Assembly (NCBI GenBank): GCA_017420825.1
Contig: JAFQNU010000210.1
Coordinates: 1-5,934, forward strand
Origin: Clostridia bacterium
Lineage (GTDB): Bacteria; Bacillota; Clostridia; UBA1381
Reading direction: 5' to 3'
Length of the DNA: 5,934 bases
Shown: positions 1 to 5,181 of the stretch, one piece after another
Numbering within the stretch: position 1 is the first letter of the stretch
Layout: each line of letters starts with the position of its first letter
Position numbers and translations under genes: made by a program
The notes under the pieces: model-generated
The model's database searches: none
What the model was told of the DNA's origin: nothing
What the model saw: only the letters and a program-made list of their open reading frames with translations

Positions 1-318
1 AACCTCAAGAATATTGATGTTTACAGAATCCTTTGTAAGCTTTTCAATCTGCTTCTTTAACTTGTCAATTTCAGCACCCTGTCTTCCGATAATGATACCG
101 GGCTTTGCTGCATGAATGTTAACAAATACCTTGTTCTGCTTTCTCTCGATAACGATTTTAGCGATACCTGCATCGTAGCAAGCCTTCTTGACAAATTTTC
201 TGATATTGTAATCTTCAACCAACTGGTTTCCGAAATCCTTTTTTCCTGCAATCCACTTAGAGTCCCAATCTTTGATAACACCGACTCTGAGTCCGTGCGG
301 ATTAACCTTTTGTCCCAT
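1..318 (-). CDS. rpsC: 30S ribosomal protein S3, N-terminal part (runs off the left edge)
   Basis: S3 is a protein of the 30S head that binds 16S rRNA and lines the mRNA entry channel, where it contributes to mRNA unwinding. The visible 106 codons start MGQKVNPHGLRVGVIKDWDS, the standard S3 opening, and continue into a type-2 KH domain with the GxxG loop GRQG at residues 78-81 in the context KPGIIIGRQGAEIDKL. The ATG at 318 is preceded by AAGGAGG (328-334), which fixes the start. The frame is open to base 1, so roughly the second half of the protein (family length about 215-235 residues) lies outside the window. It follows rplV by 22 nt in the S10 operon. Nothing is unusual in the visible part. 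Confidence 0.97.
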   Translation of the reverse strand, partial: MGQKVNPHGLRVGVIKDWDSKWIAGKKDFGNQLVEDYNIRKFVKKACYDAGIAKIVIERKQNKVFVNIHAAKPGIIIGRQGAEIDKLKKQIEKLTKDSVNINILEV

Positions 319-340
319 TAGGAATTACCTCCTTCTTTGA

Positions 341-676
341 TTATTCTACTTCTTTGAGTACCAAAGTGATATGACTTGTTCTCTTTAAAATTCTGAATGC
401 TCTTCCCTGAGCTCTTGGTCTTACTCTCTTGAGTACAGGACCCTGATTTGCATAACACTCTGCTACATATAATTTGTTGATATCCATATTATGGTTATTT
501 TCAGCATTAGCCATTGCTGATGCCAAAAGCTTTACCAAGTATTCGCTTGCAGCTTTCGGAGTATTCTTTAATATACCCATTGCAACACCCACAGGCTTAT
601 TTCTGATTAAATCAAGCACTATTCTAACCTTTCTGGGTGATATACGTGCATAGCTTAAAGTTGCGCGTGCTTCCAT
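341..676 (-). CDS. rplV: 50S ribosomal protein L22
   Basis: L22 binds 23S rRNA, contacting all its domains, and its long beta-hairpin lines the peptide exit tunnel beside L4. The product is 111 residues, the normal family length. It opens MEARATLSYARISPRKVRIV and carries the conserved C-terminal hairpin region with GPVLKRVRPRAQGRAFRI followed by LKRTSHITLVL. The hairpin Lys-Arg corresponding to the site of macrolide-resistance deletions in E. coli (MKR; here LKR) is present, so I see no resistance-type lesion. The start at 676 is supported by an AAAGGAGG site a few bases upstream. It lies 55 nt after rpsS and 22 nt before rpsC, in canonical S10-operon order. Confidence 0.98.
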   Translation of the reverse strand: MEARATLSYARISPRKVRIVLDLIRNKPVGVAMGILKNTPKAASEYLVKLLASAMANAENNHNMDINKLYVAECYANQGPVLKRVRPRAQGRAFRILKRTSHITLVLKEVE

Positions 677-731
677 TTACGGATTCCTCCTTTCGATACT
701 TGTATATCCGAACTTAGAATTTTATCTTATA

Positions 732-1004
732 TTATCTTGATGTTTTAGCTCCTGCGTGACCCTTAAAGGTTCTTGTCGGAGCAAATTCACCCAATCTGTG
801 ACCAACCATATCCTCACTGATAAATACCGGAACATGCTTTCTGCCATCGTGAACAGCAATAGTATGTCCAACCATTTCAGGGAAAATAGTAGAAGCTCTT
901 GACCAGGTTTTAACAACCTTTTTTTCGTTTGCAGCGTTCATTGCGTCAATTCTTGACATTAAACGTTCCTCGACGAAAGGTCCTTTTTTAAGTGATCTAC
1001 CCAT
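732..1004 (-). CDS. rpsS: 30S ribosomal protein S19
   Basis: S19 sits in the 30S head with S13, near the A-site tRNA and the bridge to the 50S. The product is 90 residues, close to the usual 92. It opens MGRSLKKGPFVEERLMSRID and contains the family core VKTWSRASTIFPEMVGHTIAVH split over residues about 32-53, then HVPVFISEDMVGHRLGEFAPTR and a basic C terminus (GHAGAKTSR). The ATG at 1004 follows AAGGAGG (plus-strand cctcctt at 1014-1020). A shorter overlapping reading frame on the same strand is only a shadow. The gene sits 33 nt after rplB and 55 nt before rplV. Confidence 0.98.
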   Translation of the reverse strand: MGRSLKKGPFVEERLMSRIDAMNAANEKKVVKTWSRASTIFPEMVGHTIAVHDGRKHVPVFISEDMVGHRLGEFAPTRTFKGHAGAKTSR

Positions 1005-1037
1005 TCTTTATTTCCTCCTTCCGGAATCTAACGAAAA

Positions 1038-1871
1038 TTATTTATCGTTTCTTCTCTTAACAATGAACTTATCAGTCTTGTTCTTATGCTTTCTTGTCTT
1101 CAAGCCAAGAGCAGGTTTACCCCATGGAGTAACAGGAGCTGCACGTCCGATAGGTGATTTACCTTCACCACCACCGTGTGGGTGATCGTTAGGATTCATT
1201 ACAACGCCTCGAACAGTAGGTCTCCAACCCATGTGACGCTTTCTTCCTGCTTTACCGATTGAAATGTTTTCGTGCTGCTGATTACCAACAGTTCCGATTG
1301 TAGCTTTACAATCAAGACGAATCATTCTAACCTCGCCTGAAGGAAGTCTTACCTGTGCATATCCGTTTTCCTTTGCCATAAGCTGAGCAAATCCGCCTGC
1401 TGAACGAACAAGCTGTCCGCCCTTACCCGGATATAACTCAATGTTATGAATCAATGTACCAACAGGAATATCCTTAATAAATAATGCATTACCCGGCTGA
1501 ATATCAGCACCCTCACCTGATACTACAACGTGACCATCTGTTAAACCTTCAGGTGCGATAATGTATGACTTTGTGCCGTCCTCGTATTGAATTAATGCAA
1601 TATTTGCTGATCTGTTAGGATCGTACTCAATACCGATTACTGTTGCCGGCATTCCGTCCTTCTGTCTCTTGAAATCTATAATTCTGTATTTTCTTCTGTT
1701 ACCGCCGCCTCTGTGACGTACAGTTATTCTGCCGTATGAATTTCTACCTGCGTTTTTCTTTAAAGATACAATCAATGAACGCTCCGGAGATGTTTTTGTA
1801 ATTTCAGCTAAATCCGAAACAGTAATAAATCTTCTTGCAGGAGACGTCGGCTTATACTTTTTTATAGCCAT
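1038..1871 (-). CDS. rplB: 50S ribosomal protein L2
   Basis: L2 is a primary 23S rRNA-binding protein close to the peptidyl-transferase centre and is needed for subunit association. The 277-residue product has the standard length. It opens MAIKKYKPTSPARRFITVSD, has the OB-fold/SH3-like core with VRHRGGGNRRKYRIIDFKRQ (51-70), and near the C terminus the hallmark MNPNDHPHGGGEGKSPIGR (225-243). The functionally important histidines of DHPHGGGEG are at 230 and 232. The C terminus KFIVKRRNDK is typically basic. The ATG at 1871 follows TAAGGAG with normal spacing. It lies between rplW (34 nt) and rpsS (33 nt). Confidence 0.99.
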   Translation of the reverse strand: MAIKKYKPTSPARRFITVSDLAEITKTSPERSLIVSLKKNAGRNSYGRITVRHRGGGNRRKYRIIDFKRQKDGMPATVIGIEYDPNRSANIALIQYEDGTKSYIIAPEGLTDGHVVVSGEGADIQPGNALFIKDIPVGTLIHNIELYPGKGGQLVRSAGGFAQLMAKENGYAQVRLPSGEVRMIRLDCKATIGTVGNQQHENISIGKAGRKRHMGWRPTVRGVVMNPNDHPHGGGEGKSPIGRAAPVTPWGKPALGLKTRKHKNKTDKFIVKRRNDK

Positions 1872-1905
1872 TTTGTTTCACTCCTTATCTGATTTTAAAA
1901 GTAGC

Positions 1906-2211
1906 TTACATCTCGAAGAACTCGATTGTCTTGCTGTCCTTCTTCAATGTAACGATGGCTTTCTTCCAGGAAGCTCTTCTTCCGGCGAATCTGCCCATTC
2001 TCTTAATTTTTCCTGTAACATGCATTGTATTTACACTTGCAACCTTTACTCCGAAAACTTCTTCACAAGCCTTCTTAATCTCAACCTTGTTAGCTGTAAC
2101 AGGAACCTCAAATGTGTACTTTTTGATTTCGTTGCCTTCTCTGTCGAATTCAGCTTCCATACTGCGTTCGGAGATGATTGGTCTTCTGATAATGTCGTGT
2201 GCGAATTTCAT
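1906..2211 (-). CDS. rplW: 50S ribosomal protein L23
   Basis: L23 lies at the peptide exit of the 50S and is the docking site for trigger factor and SRP. The product is 101 residues. The N-terminal signature IIRRPIISERSMEAE contains Glu15, which aligns with the E. coli Glu18 that contacts trigger factor, and the central VEIKKACEEVFGVKVASVNT and the later GRFAGRRASWKKAIVTLK are typical family segments. The start codon overlaps the rplD stop by one base (TAATG), and its Shine-Dalgarno sequence GGAGGTG lies inside the last codons of rplD, so the two are probably translationally coupled. The product runs about five residues beyond many homologues at the acidic/aromatic tail EFFEM; this is minor. 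Confidence 0.98.
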   Translation of the reverse strand: MKFAHDIIRRPIISERSMEAEFDREGNEIKKYTFEVPVTANKVEIKKACEEVFGVKVASVNTMHVTGKIKRMGRFAGRRASWKKAIVTLKKDSKTIEFFEM

Positions 2212-2834
2212 TATGCAAGCACCTCCTCAATTTTAGCGATTGCTTCTTTTGCAACAACAAACTTATTGTACTTTAATACATCGTATGTGTTTAATACTCC
2301 AACGTATGTCGGCTTAACATTTTTGATGTTTCTTGCTGACTTATAGATTACGTTATCATAATCAGCTGTTACAATCAATGCCTTAGTGTCTATTTCAAGA
2401 CCCTTTAACATCTTTGCGATTGTTGCAGTTTTAATCTCCTCCATCTTCAAGTCCTCGATAACATAAATTTCATATGCTTCGTACTTTGCTGATAAAGCTG
2501 ATCTTAATGCAATCTTCTTAATCTTCTTATTTACACTATATCTGTAATCACGGGGTTTAGGACCTAAAGCAACACCGCCGCCTGTCCACTGCGGAGCACG
2601 AATGCTTCCCTGTCTTGCACGGCCTGTTCCCTTTTGTCTCCAAGGCTTAATTCCGCCGCCTGATACCTCTGTACGAGTTTTGGTACTCTGTGTACCCTGT
2701 CTCTGGTTTGCAAGGTAGTTAACAACAACCTCATGCAAAACCGCCTTATTCACTTCAGCTGCAAATATTGAATCGCTTACTTCCATTGAGCCAATCTTTG
2801 CACCTTCCATGTTATATACAGCTACTGTAGGCAT
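2211..2834 (-). CDS. rplD: 50S ribosomal protein L4
   Basis: L4 (L1e family) binds 23S rRNA domain I, and its long loop reaches the exit tunnel. In E. coli it also represses its own S10 operon by acting on the leader RNA. The product is 207 residues, slightly longer than the E. coli protein (201). The extended loop is at about 45-98 and includes GGGIKPWRQKGTGRARQGS (59-77) and APQWTGGGVALGPKPRDY (80-97). The tip KPWRQKGTGRAR, where macrolide-resistance substitutions occur in other bacteria, is intact. The start at 2834 follows AAAGGAGG. It lies 27 nt after rplC and overlaps rplW by 1 nt. Whether it regulates this operon through the structured leader at 3918-4278 is unknown. Confidence 0.98.
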   Translation of the reverse strand: MPTVAVYNMEGAKIGSMEVSDSIFAAEVNKAVLHEVVVNYLANQRQGTQSTKTRTEVSGGGIKPWRQKGTGRARQGSIRAPQWTGGGVALGPKPRDYRYSVNKKIKKIALRSALSAKYEAYEIYVIEDLKMEEIKTATIAKMLKGLEIDTKALIVTADYDNVIYKSARNIKNVKPTYVGVLNTYDVLKYNKFVVAKEAIAKIEEVLA

Positions 2835-2861
2835 AGTTTATTCCTCCTTTCTAAATCCCTC

Positions 2862-3491
2862 TTACGCTTTCTTGCTGTTCTGAATTGTAACAAGTCCGCC
2901 TTTGTTGCCAGGTACTGCACCCTTTAAGAGAATTAAGTTATTCTCAGCATCTACCTTAACAACCTCTAAATTCTGTACTGTTACTCTTTCAACGCCCATA
3001 TGTCCGGGAAGCTTCTTACCCTTCATAACACGTCCTGGGTTTGAACAAGCTCCCATTGAACCTGAGCCTCTATGATAGCCTGAACCGTGAGTCATAGGTC
3101 CTCTGTGAAGTCCCCATCTCTTCATCGGGCCGGCAAATCCTTTACCCTTGCTTGTTCCTGTAACGTCAATCTTGTCGCCTGAAGCAAATACGTCAGCCTT
3201 AATCTCGTCTCCTACGTTCAATGAATCGCAGTCATCAAGTCTGAACTCTCTCAAATACTTCTTAACAGCAACATTTGCCTTGGCAAACTGTCCTTTGTCC
3301 GGTTTGTTGACATTCTTTTCCTTAACTTCGCCAAATCCAACCTTAACAGCATTGTAACCGTCTGTTTCAACAGTCTTCTTCTGAACTACTGTGCAAGGTC
3401 CGGCTAAGATTACAGTTACCGGAATAACTTTGCCGCTTTCGTCAAAAATCTGTGTCATACCGATTTTTGTTCCTAAAATCGCTTTGTTCAT
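2862..3491 (-). CDS. rplC: 50S ribosomal protein L3
   Basis: L3 is an early-assembly 50S protein whose central extension approaches the peptidyl-transferase centre. The product is 209 residues, the usual length. It opens MNKAILGTKIGMTQIFDESG and contains the diagnostic central block SKGKGFAGPMKRWGLHRG then THGSGYHRGSGSMGACSNPG (about 114-152), ending in LILLKGAVPGNKGGLVTIQN. The segment GSMGACSNPG lacks the Gln that PrmB methylates in E. coli (GSIGQNQTPG), as in other Firmicutes. The ribosome binding site is weak compared with its neighbours (AAGGA at about 3501-3506, spacing about 9), and the gene is preceded by an unusually long 105-nt spacer with three hairpins, so its translation may be set by that RNA structure. 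Confidence 0.98.
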   Translation of the reverse strand: MNKAILGTKIGMTQIFDESGKVIPVTVILAGPCTVVQKKTVETDGYNAVKVGFGEVKEKNVNKPDKGQFAKANVAVKKYLREFRLDDCDSLNVGDEIKADVFASGDKIDVTGTSKGKGFAGPMKRWGLHRGPMTHGSGYHRGSGSMGACSNPGRVMKGKKLPGHMGVERVTVQNLEVVKVDAENNLILLKGAVPGNKGGLVTIQNSKKA

Positions 3492-3596
3492 TTTTCTTCT
3501 TCCTTTCTTAACAGTTATTGGTTCTCACAAGCGAATGAGAACATTGACCTGCATCATAACACTTTCGTGTTACTGCCGCTCACCGTGGTGAGTTTA
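3492..3596 (-). promoter_or_regulatory. Structured rpsJ-rplC spacer: three consecutive hairpins
   Basis: This 105-nt gap is two to four times longer than any other gap in the operon. Read on the transcript it holds three simple hairpins: CUCAC-CACG-GUGAG (3592-3579), beginning 4 nt after the rpsJ stop; UAACAC-GAAA-GUGUUA (3572-3557), a perfect 6-bp stem closed by a GNRA tetraloop; and GUUCUCA-8 nt-UGAGAAC (3542-3521), a perfect 7-bp stem ending about 30 nt before the L3 start. None is followed by a U-tract, so they are not terminators. They could be an RNase processing or stability element between rpsJ and the rest of the mRNA, or an r-protein binding site controlling rplC. The stems are seen directly; the function is inference. 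Confidence 0.6.
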
Positions 3597-3917
3597 TTAT
3601 TTTTTGCTCTGTGTTACGTTGATTTCAACGCCTGCAGGCAAGTCGATTTTGACAAGCGCTTCCATGGTTTTTGCACCAGGTACAACAATGTCAATCAATC
3701 TTTTGTGAGTTCTTCTTTCGAATTGCTCACGAGAATCCTTGTACTTATGAACCGCTCTCAGGATTGTGATAACTTCCTTCTCTGTCGGAAGAGGTATCGG
3801 ACCTGAAACCTTAGCGCCGCTCTTTTTAGCAATCTCAACAATCTTTTCTGCTGACTGGTCTAAAACAGCGTGGTCATAAGCCTTAAGCTTGATTCTGATT
3901 TTCTGCTTTGCTGCCAT
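3597..3917 (-). CDS. rpsJ: 30S ribosomal protein S10 (also NusE)
   Basis: S10 is a 30S head protein that also acts as NusE, pairing with NusB in antitermination and with NusG. The product is 106 residues (family about 102-103; the excess is the N-terminal MAAK and the C-terminal SKK). Family signatures are KIRIKLKAYDHAVLD (6-20), SGPIPLPTEKE (38-48) and RAVHKYKDSREQFERRTHKR (54-73), which includes the 30S-binding loop in which tigecycline-resistance changes arise elsewhere; the Val-His-Lys-Tyr-Lys run looks normal. The start was set at the ATG at 3917, because AGGAGGG (3924-3930) lies just upstream; an in-frame ATG at 3989 would add 24 unrelated residues. First gene of the operon, behind a long structured leader. 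Confidence 0.98.
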   Translation of the reverse strand: MAAKQKIRIKLKAYDHAVLDQSAEKIVEIAKKSGAKVSGPIPLPTEKEVITILRAVHKYKDSREQFERRTHKRLIDIVVPGAKTMEALVKIDLPAGVEINVTQSKK

Positions 3918-3923
3918 GTTTTT

Positions 3924-3930
3924 CCCTCCT
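3924..3930 (-). promoter_or_regulatory. rpsJ ribosome binding site
   Basis: AGGAGGG lies 6 nt upstream of the ATG at 3917. It decides against the in-frame upstream ATG at 3989, which has no Shine-Dalgarno sequence. Confidence 0.9.
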
Positions 3931-4051
3931 ATTTTGTTTTTTTTCGGCTCGGTGCAGACATTGGGTTCCGCACACTCACCTTGATACATTGTGTTTCTCG
4001 CACGACAGCTTTTGTATGTTTACACACTACCGGGTGTTTCCTAACACCCCT

Positions 4052-4087
4052 AAATAAAAACCCGAATTGCATTCTCTGCATTCCGGG
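4052..4087 (-). terminator. Intrinsic terminator (attenuator) inside the rpsJ leader
   Basis: On the transcript, CCCGGAAUGCA (4087-4077), a 5-nt loop GAGAA, and UGCAAUUCGGG (4071-4061) form an 11-position stem with one A-A mismatch and one G-U pair, followed directly by UUUUUAUUU (4060-4052). This is the classical shape of a Rho-independent terminator. It lies about 190 nt after the predicted start and about 135 nt before the rpsJ ATG, so it can only make sense as a conditional attenuator of the S10 operon: the operon must be read through for growth. The structure is seen; conditional use is inferred. Confidence 0.75.
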
Positions 4088-4120
4088 TAGTCTTAACCGC
4101 TGTAATCAGCACATAACGAT

Positions 4121-4153
4121 ATTCCTTTCGGGCATACCTCACCCAAAGGGAAT
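4121..4153 (-). other. Large hairpin upstream of the leader terminator
   Basis: On the transcript AUUCC (4153-4149) pairs with GGAAU (4125-4121); after one C-A mismatch, UUUGGG pairs with CCCGAA (including one U-G), giving 11 pairs around a 9-nt loop UGAGGUAUG (4141-4133). Its 3' arm contains CCCGAA (4132-4127), which is also exactly complementary to UUCGGG (4066-4061), the 3' arm of the terminator. The two pairings exclude each other, which is what a terminator/antiterminator switch needs. Confidence 0.55.
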
Positions 4154-4284
4154 TTTTATCATACGCATATTAAATACAGCGTGACTGCCGCCCGGTTTCT
4201 TGAATCGGACATTCTCCACGGAAAAACCGAACCTTTTGTTCGCAACCTCCCGCTTCATCGTTTGTCAAGTGTCACAACAATACT

Positions 4285-4345
4285 ATTATACACGAATTTA
4301 ACTGATTTGGCAAGCTTTTTCTATATTTTTCTTAAAAAATTTACA
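4285..4345 (-). promoter_or_regulatory. Sigma-A promoter of the S10 operon with A-rich upstream element
   Basis: On the minus strand the -35 TTGCCA (4313-4308) is separated by exactly 17 nt from a perfect -10 TATAAT (4290-4285). The predicted start is the G at about 4278 or the A at 4281. Upstream of the -35, bases 4345-4314 are almost pure A/T with phased A-tracts (AAATTTTTTAAGAAAAATAT), resembling an UP element bound by the RNA polymerase alpha subunit, as expected for a strongly expressed ribosomal operon. The promoter lies between the ymdB stop and the leader; no clear terminator separates it from ymdB, so some read-through from upstream is possible. Confidence 0.85.
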
Positions 4346-4395
4346 ACAAACTTTTAAAAGTTTTACACATATTTTTTGTGCATTATGCCATGTAT

Positions 4396-5172
4396 TTATT
4401 TATCCTCAATATTTATGCGTTTAACACTCATTGTCAGTCCTGTTTGCTCATCAATTTCAAAAATACAGGCACAAAATCTTCCTTTTCCTGTTGCAACTTC
4501 AAATTTCACAGGCATATTGTTTATAAATTTACCAACAATAAGACTTTTATCCATTCCAAGCACAGAATGTACAGGTCCACACATTCCTAGGTCTGTTATA
4601 TATCCTGTTCCCTTCGGCAATACTGTCTCATCTGCCGTCTGTACATGTGTGTGTGTTCCAAACATTGCGGATACCTTACCGTCAAGATAATATCCCATTG
4701 AAATCTTCTCACTTGTTGCCTCTGCGTGAAAATCAACAAAAATTATATTTGTTCTCTTTTTTATTTTCTCAATTATAGGCTCTATCATTGTAAAGGGTGA
4801 GTCAGCAGGCTGCATATAAACTCTGCCTATAAGATTTACCACGCCGACCTCAATACCGTTTCGTGCCTTTAATATCATATATCCGTTACCCGGACACCCT
4901 GCATCAAAATTTGCAGGTCTTATAATGTTGTCGTTATATTCAAGCACCTTAACAACGTCAGGACACCCCCATGTGTGATTACCAAGCGTAAAACCGTCTA
5001 TCCCTGCTCGTTGCAGTTCTTCGTATACCTTTTTAGTTATTCCCTTTCCATGAGCCGCATTTTCTCCGTTTGCTATTATTAAATCAACATCACCCGACAG
5101 CCTGTCAAGACATGAAAAAACCAAGTCTCTTCCCACTCAGCCTACAATGTCACCAATACATAAAACTCTCAT
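4396..5172 (-). CDS. ymdB: YmdB-like (TIGR00282) metallophosphodiesterase, interrupted by in-frame TGA at codon 12
   Basis: This is a homologue of B. subtilis YmdB, a dinuclear-metal phosphodiesterase acting on 2',3'- and 3',5'-cyclic nucleotides. From the ATG at 5172 the frame reads MRVLCIGDIVG, then TGA (5139-5137), then VGRDLVFSC and on to the TAA at 4396: 258 codons plus stop, matching the family length (about 260). Metal ligands in this numbering are Asp8 (GD), Glu37 (NGEN), Asn65/His66 (GNHTW), His149 (DFHAEATSEK) and His174/His176 (GTHTHVQ), so the fold is complete except for the stop. A start at the GTG at 5136 gives 246 residues but loses the first strand and Asp8, so such a product would probably be inactive. 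The rest shows no decay. Options: recent nonsense mutation (for example CGA to TGA), sequencing error, or recoding. It starts 7 nt after the nuclease gene. Confidence 0.85.
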
Positions 5173-5177
5173 TTTTT

Positions 5178-5181
5178 CCTC
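5178..5181 (-). promoter_or_regulatory. ymdB ribosome binding site overlapping the nuclease stop codon
   Basis: GAGG lies 5 nt before the ATG at 5172 and overlaps the TGA stop of the upstream nuclease gene. It shows that the native ymdB start is the ATG at 5172, not the GTG at 5136 after the internal TGA, and suggests that the two genes are translationally linked. Confidence 0.65.

Larger units (their letters stand above)
3918..4278 (-). promoter_or_regulatory. S10 operon 5' leader RNA with attenuator-like structure
   Basis: From the predicted transcription start (about 4278) to the rpsJ ATG there are about 360 nt with no convincing gene, far more than translation needs. On the transcript I see, in order: a hairpin CGAAC-AAAAG-GUUCG (4242-4228) that partly competes with CGGUUU/AAACCG (4229-4224 with 4198-4193); a large imperfect hairpin at 4153-4121; GCUG-AUUA-CAGC (4110-4099); a terminator hairpin with U-tract (4087-4052); GGGUGUU-AGGA-AACACCC (4049-4032); and GUGCGGA-8 nt-UCUGCAC (3973-3952) shortly before the Shine-Dalgarno site. 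ACUACC (4091-4086) can also pair with GGUAGU (4031-4026), closing a domain around the terminator region. S10-operon leaders are known autoregulatory targets of L4 in gammaproteobacteria; the ligand here is unknown, and I cannot say whether it belongs to a described leader family. Confidence 0.7.

Noticed and set aside
1873..2346. 157-codon plus-strand frame opposite rplW and the end of rplD
   Set aside because: It is antisense to two clear ribosomal genes, has no ribosome binding site and no recognisable product. The same holds for the other plus-strand frames opposite rpsC, rplC, rpsJ and ymdB.
3579..3592. Hairpin right after the rpsJ stop, considered as a terminator
   Set aside because: The stem is only 5 bp and is followed by GCGGCAGUAAC, not by U residues; the operon clearly continues.
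3918..3989. N-terminal extension of S10 from an in-frame ATG at 3989
   Set aside because: The extra 24 residues (MYQGECAEPN...) have no likeness to S10, there is no Shine-Dalgarno sequence before that ATG, and the ATG at 3917 has AGGAGGG at the right distance.
4263..4268. A consensus -35 TTGACA on the minus strand inside the leader
   Set aside because: No -10-like hexamer is found 16-18 nt downstream; the sequence there is GC-rich.
4348..4363. Perfect 16-nt AT palindrome between ymdB and the S10 promoter, considered as the ymdB terminator
   Set aside because: The stem is weak (two G-C pairs), would need a tiny loop, and is not followed directly by a U-tract. It is better explained by the AT-rich promoter upstream region.
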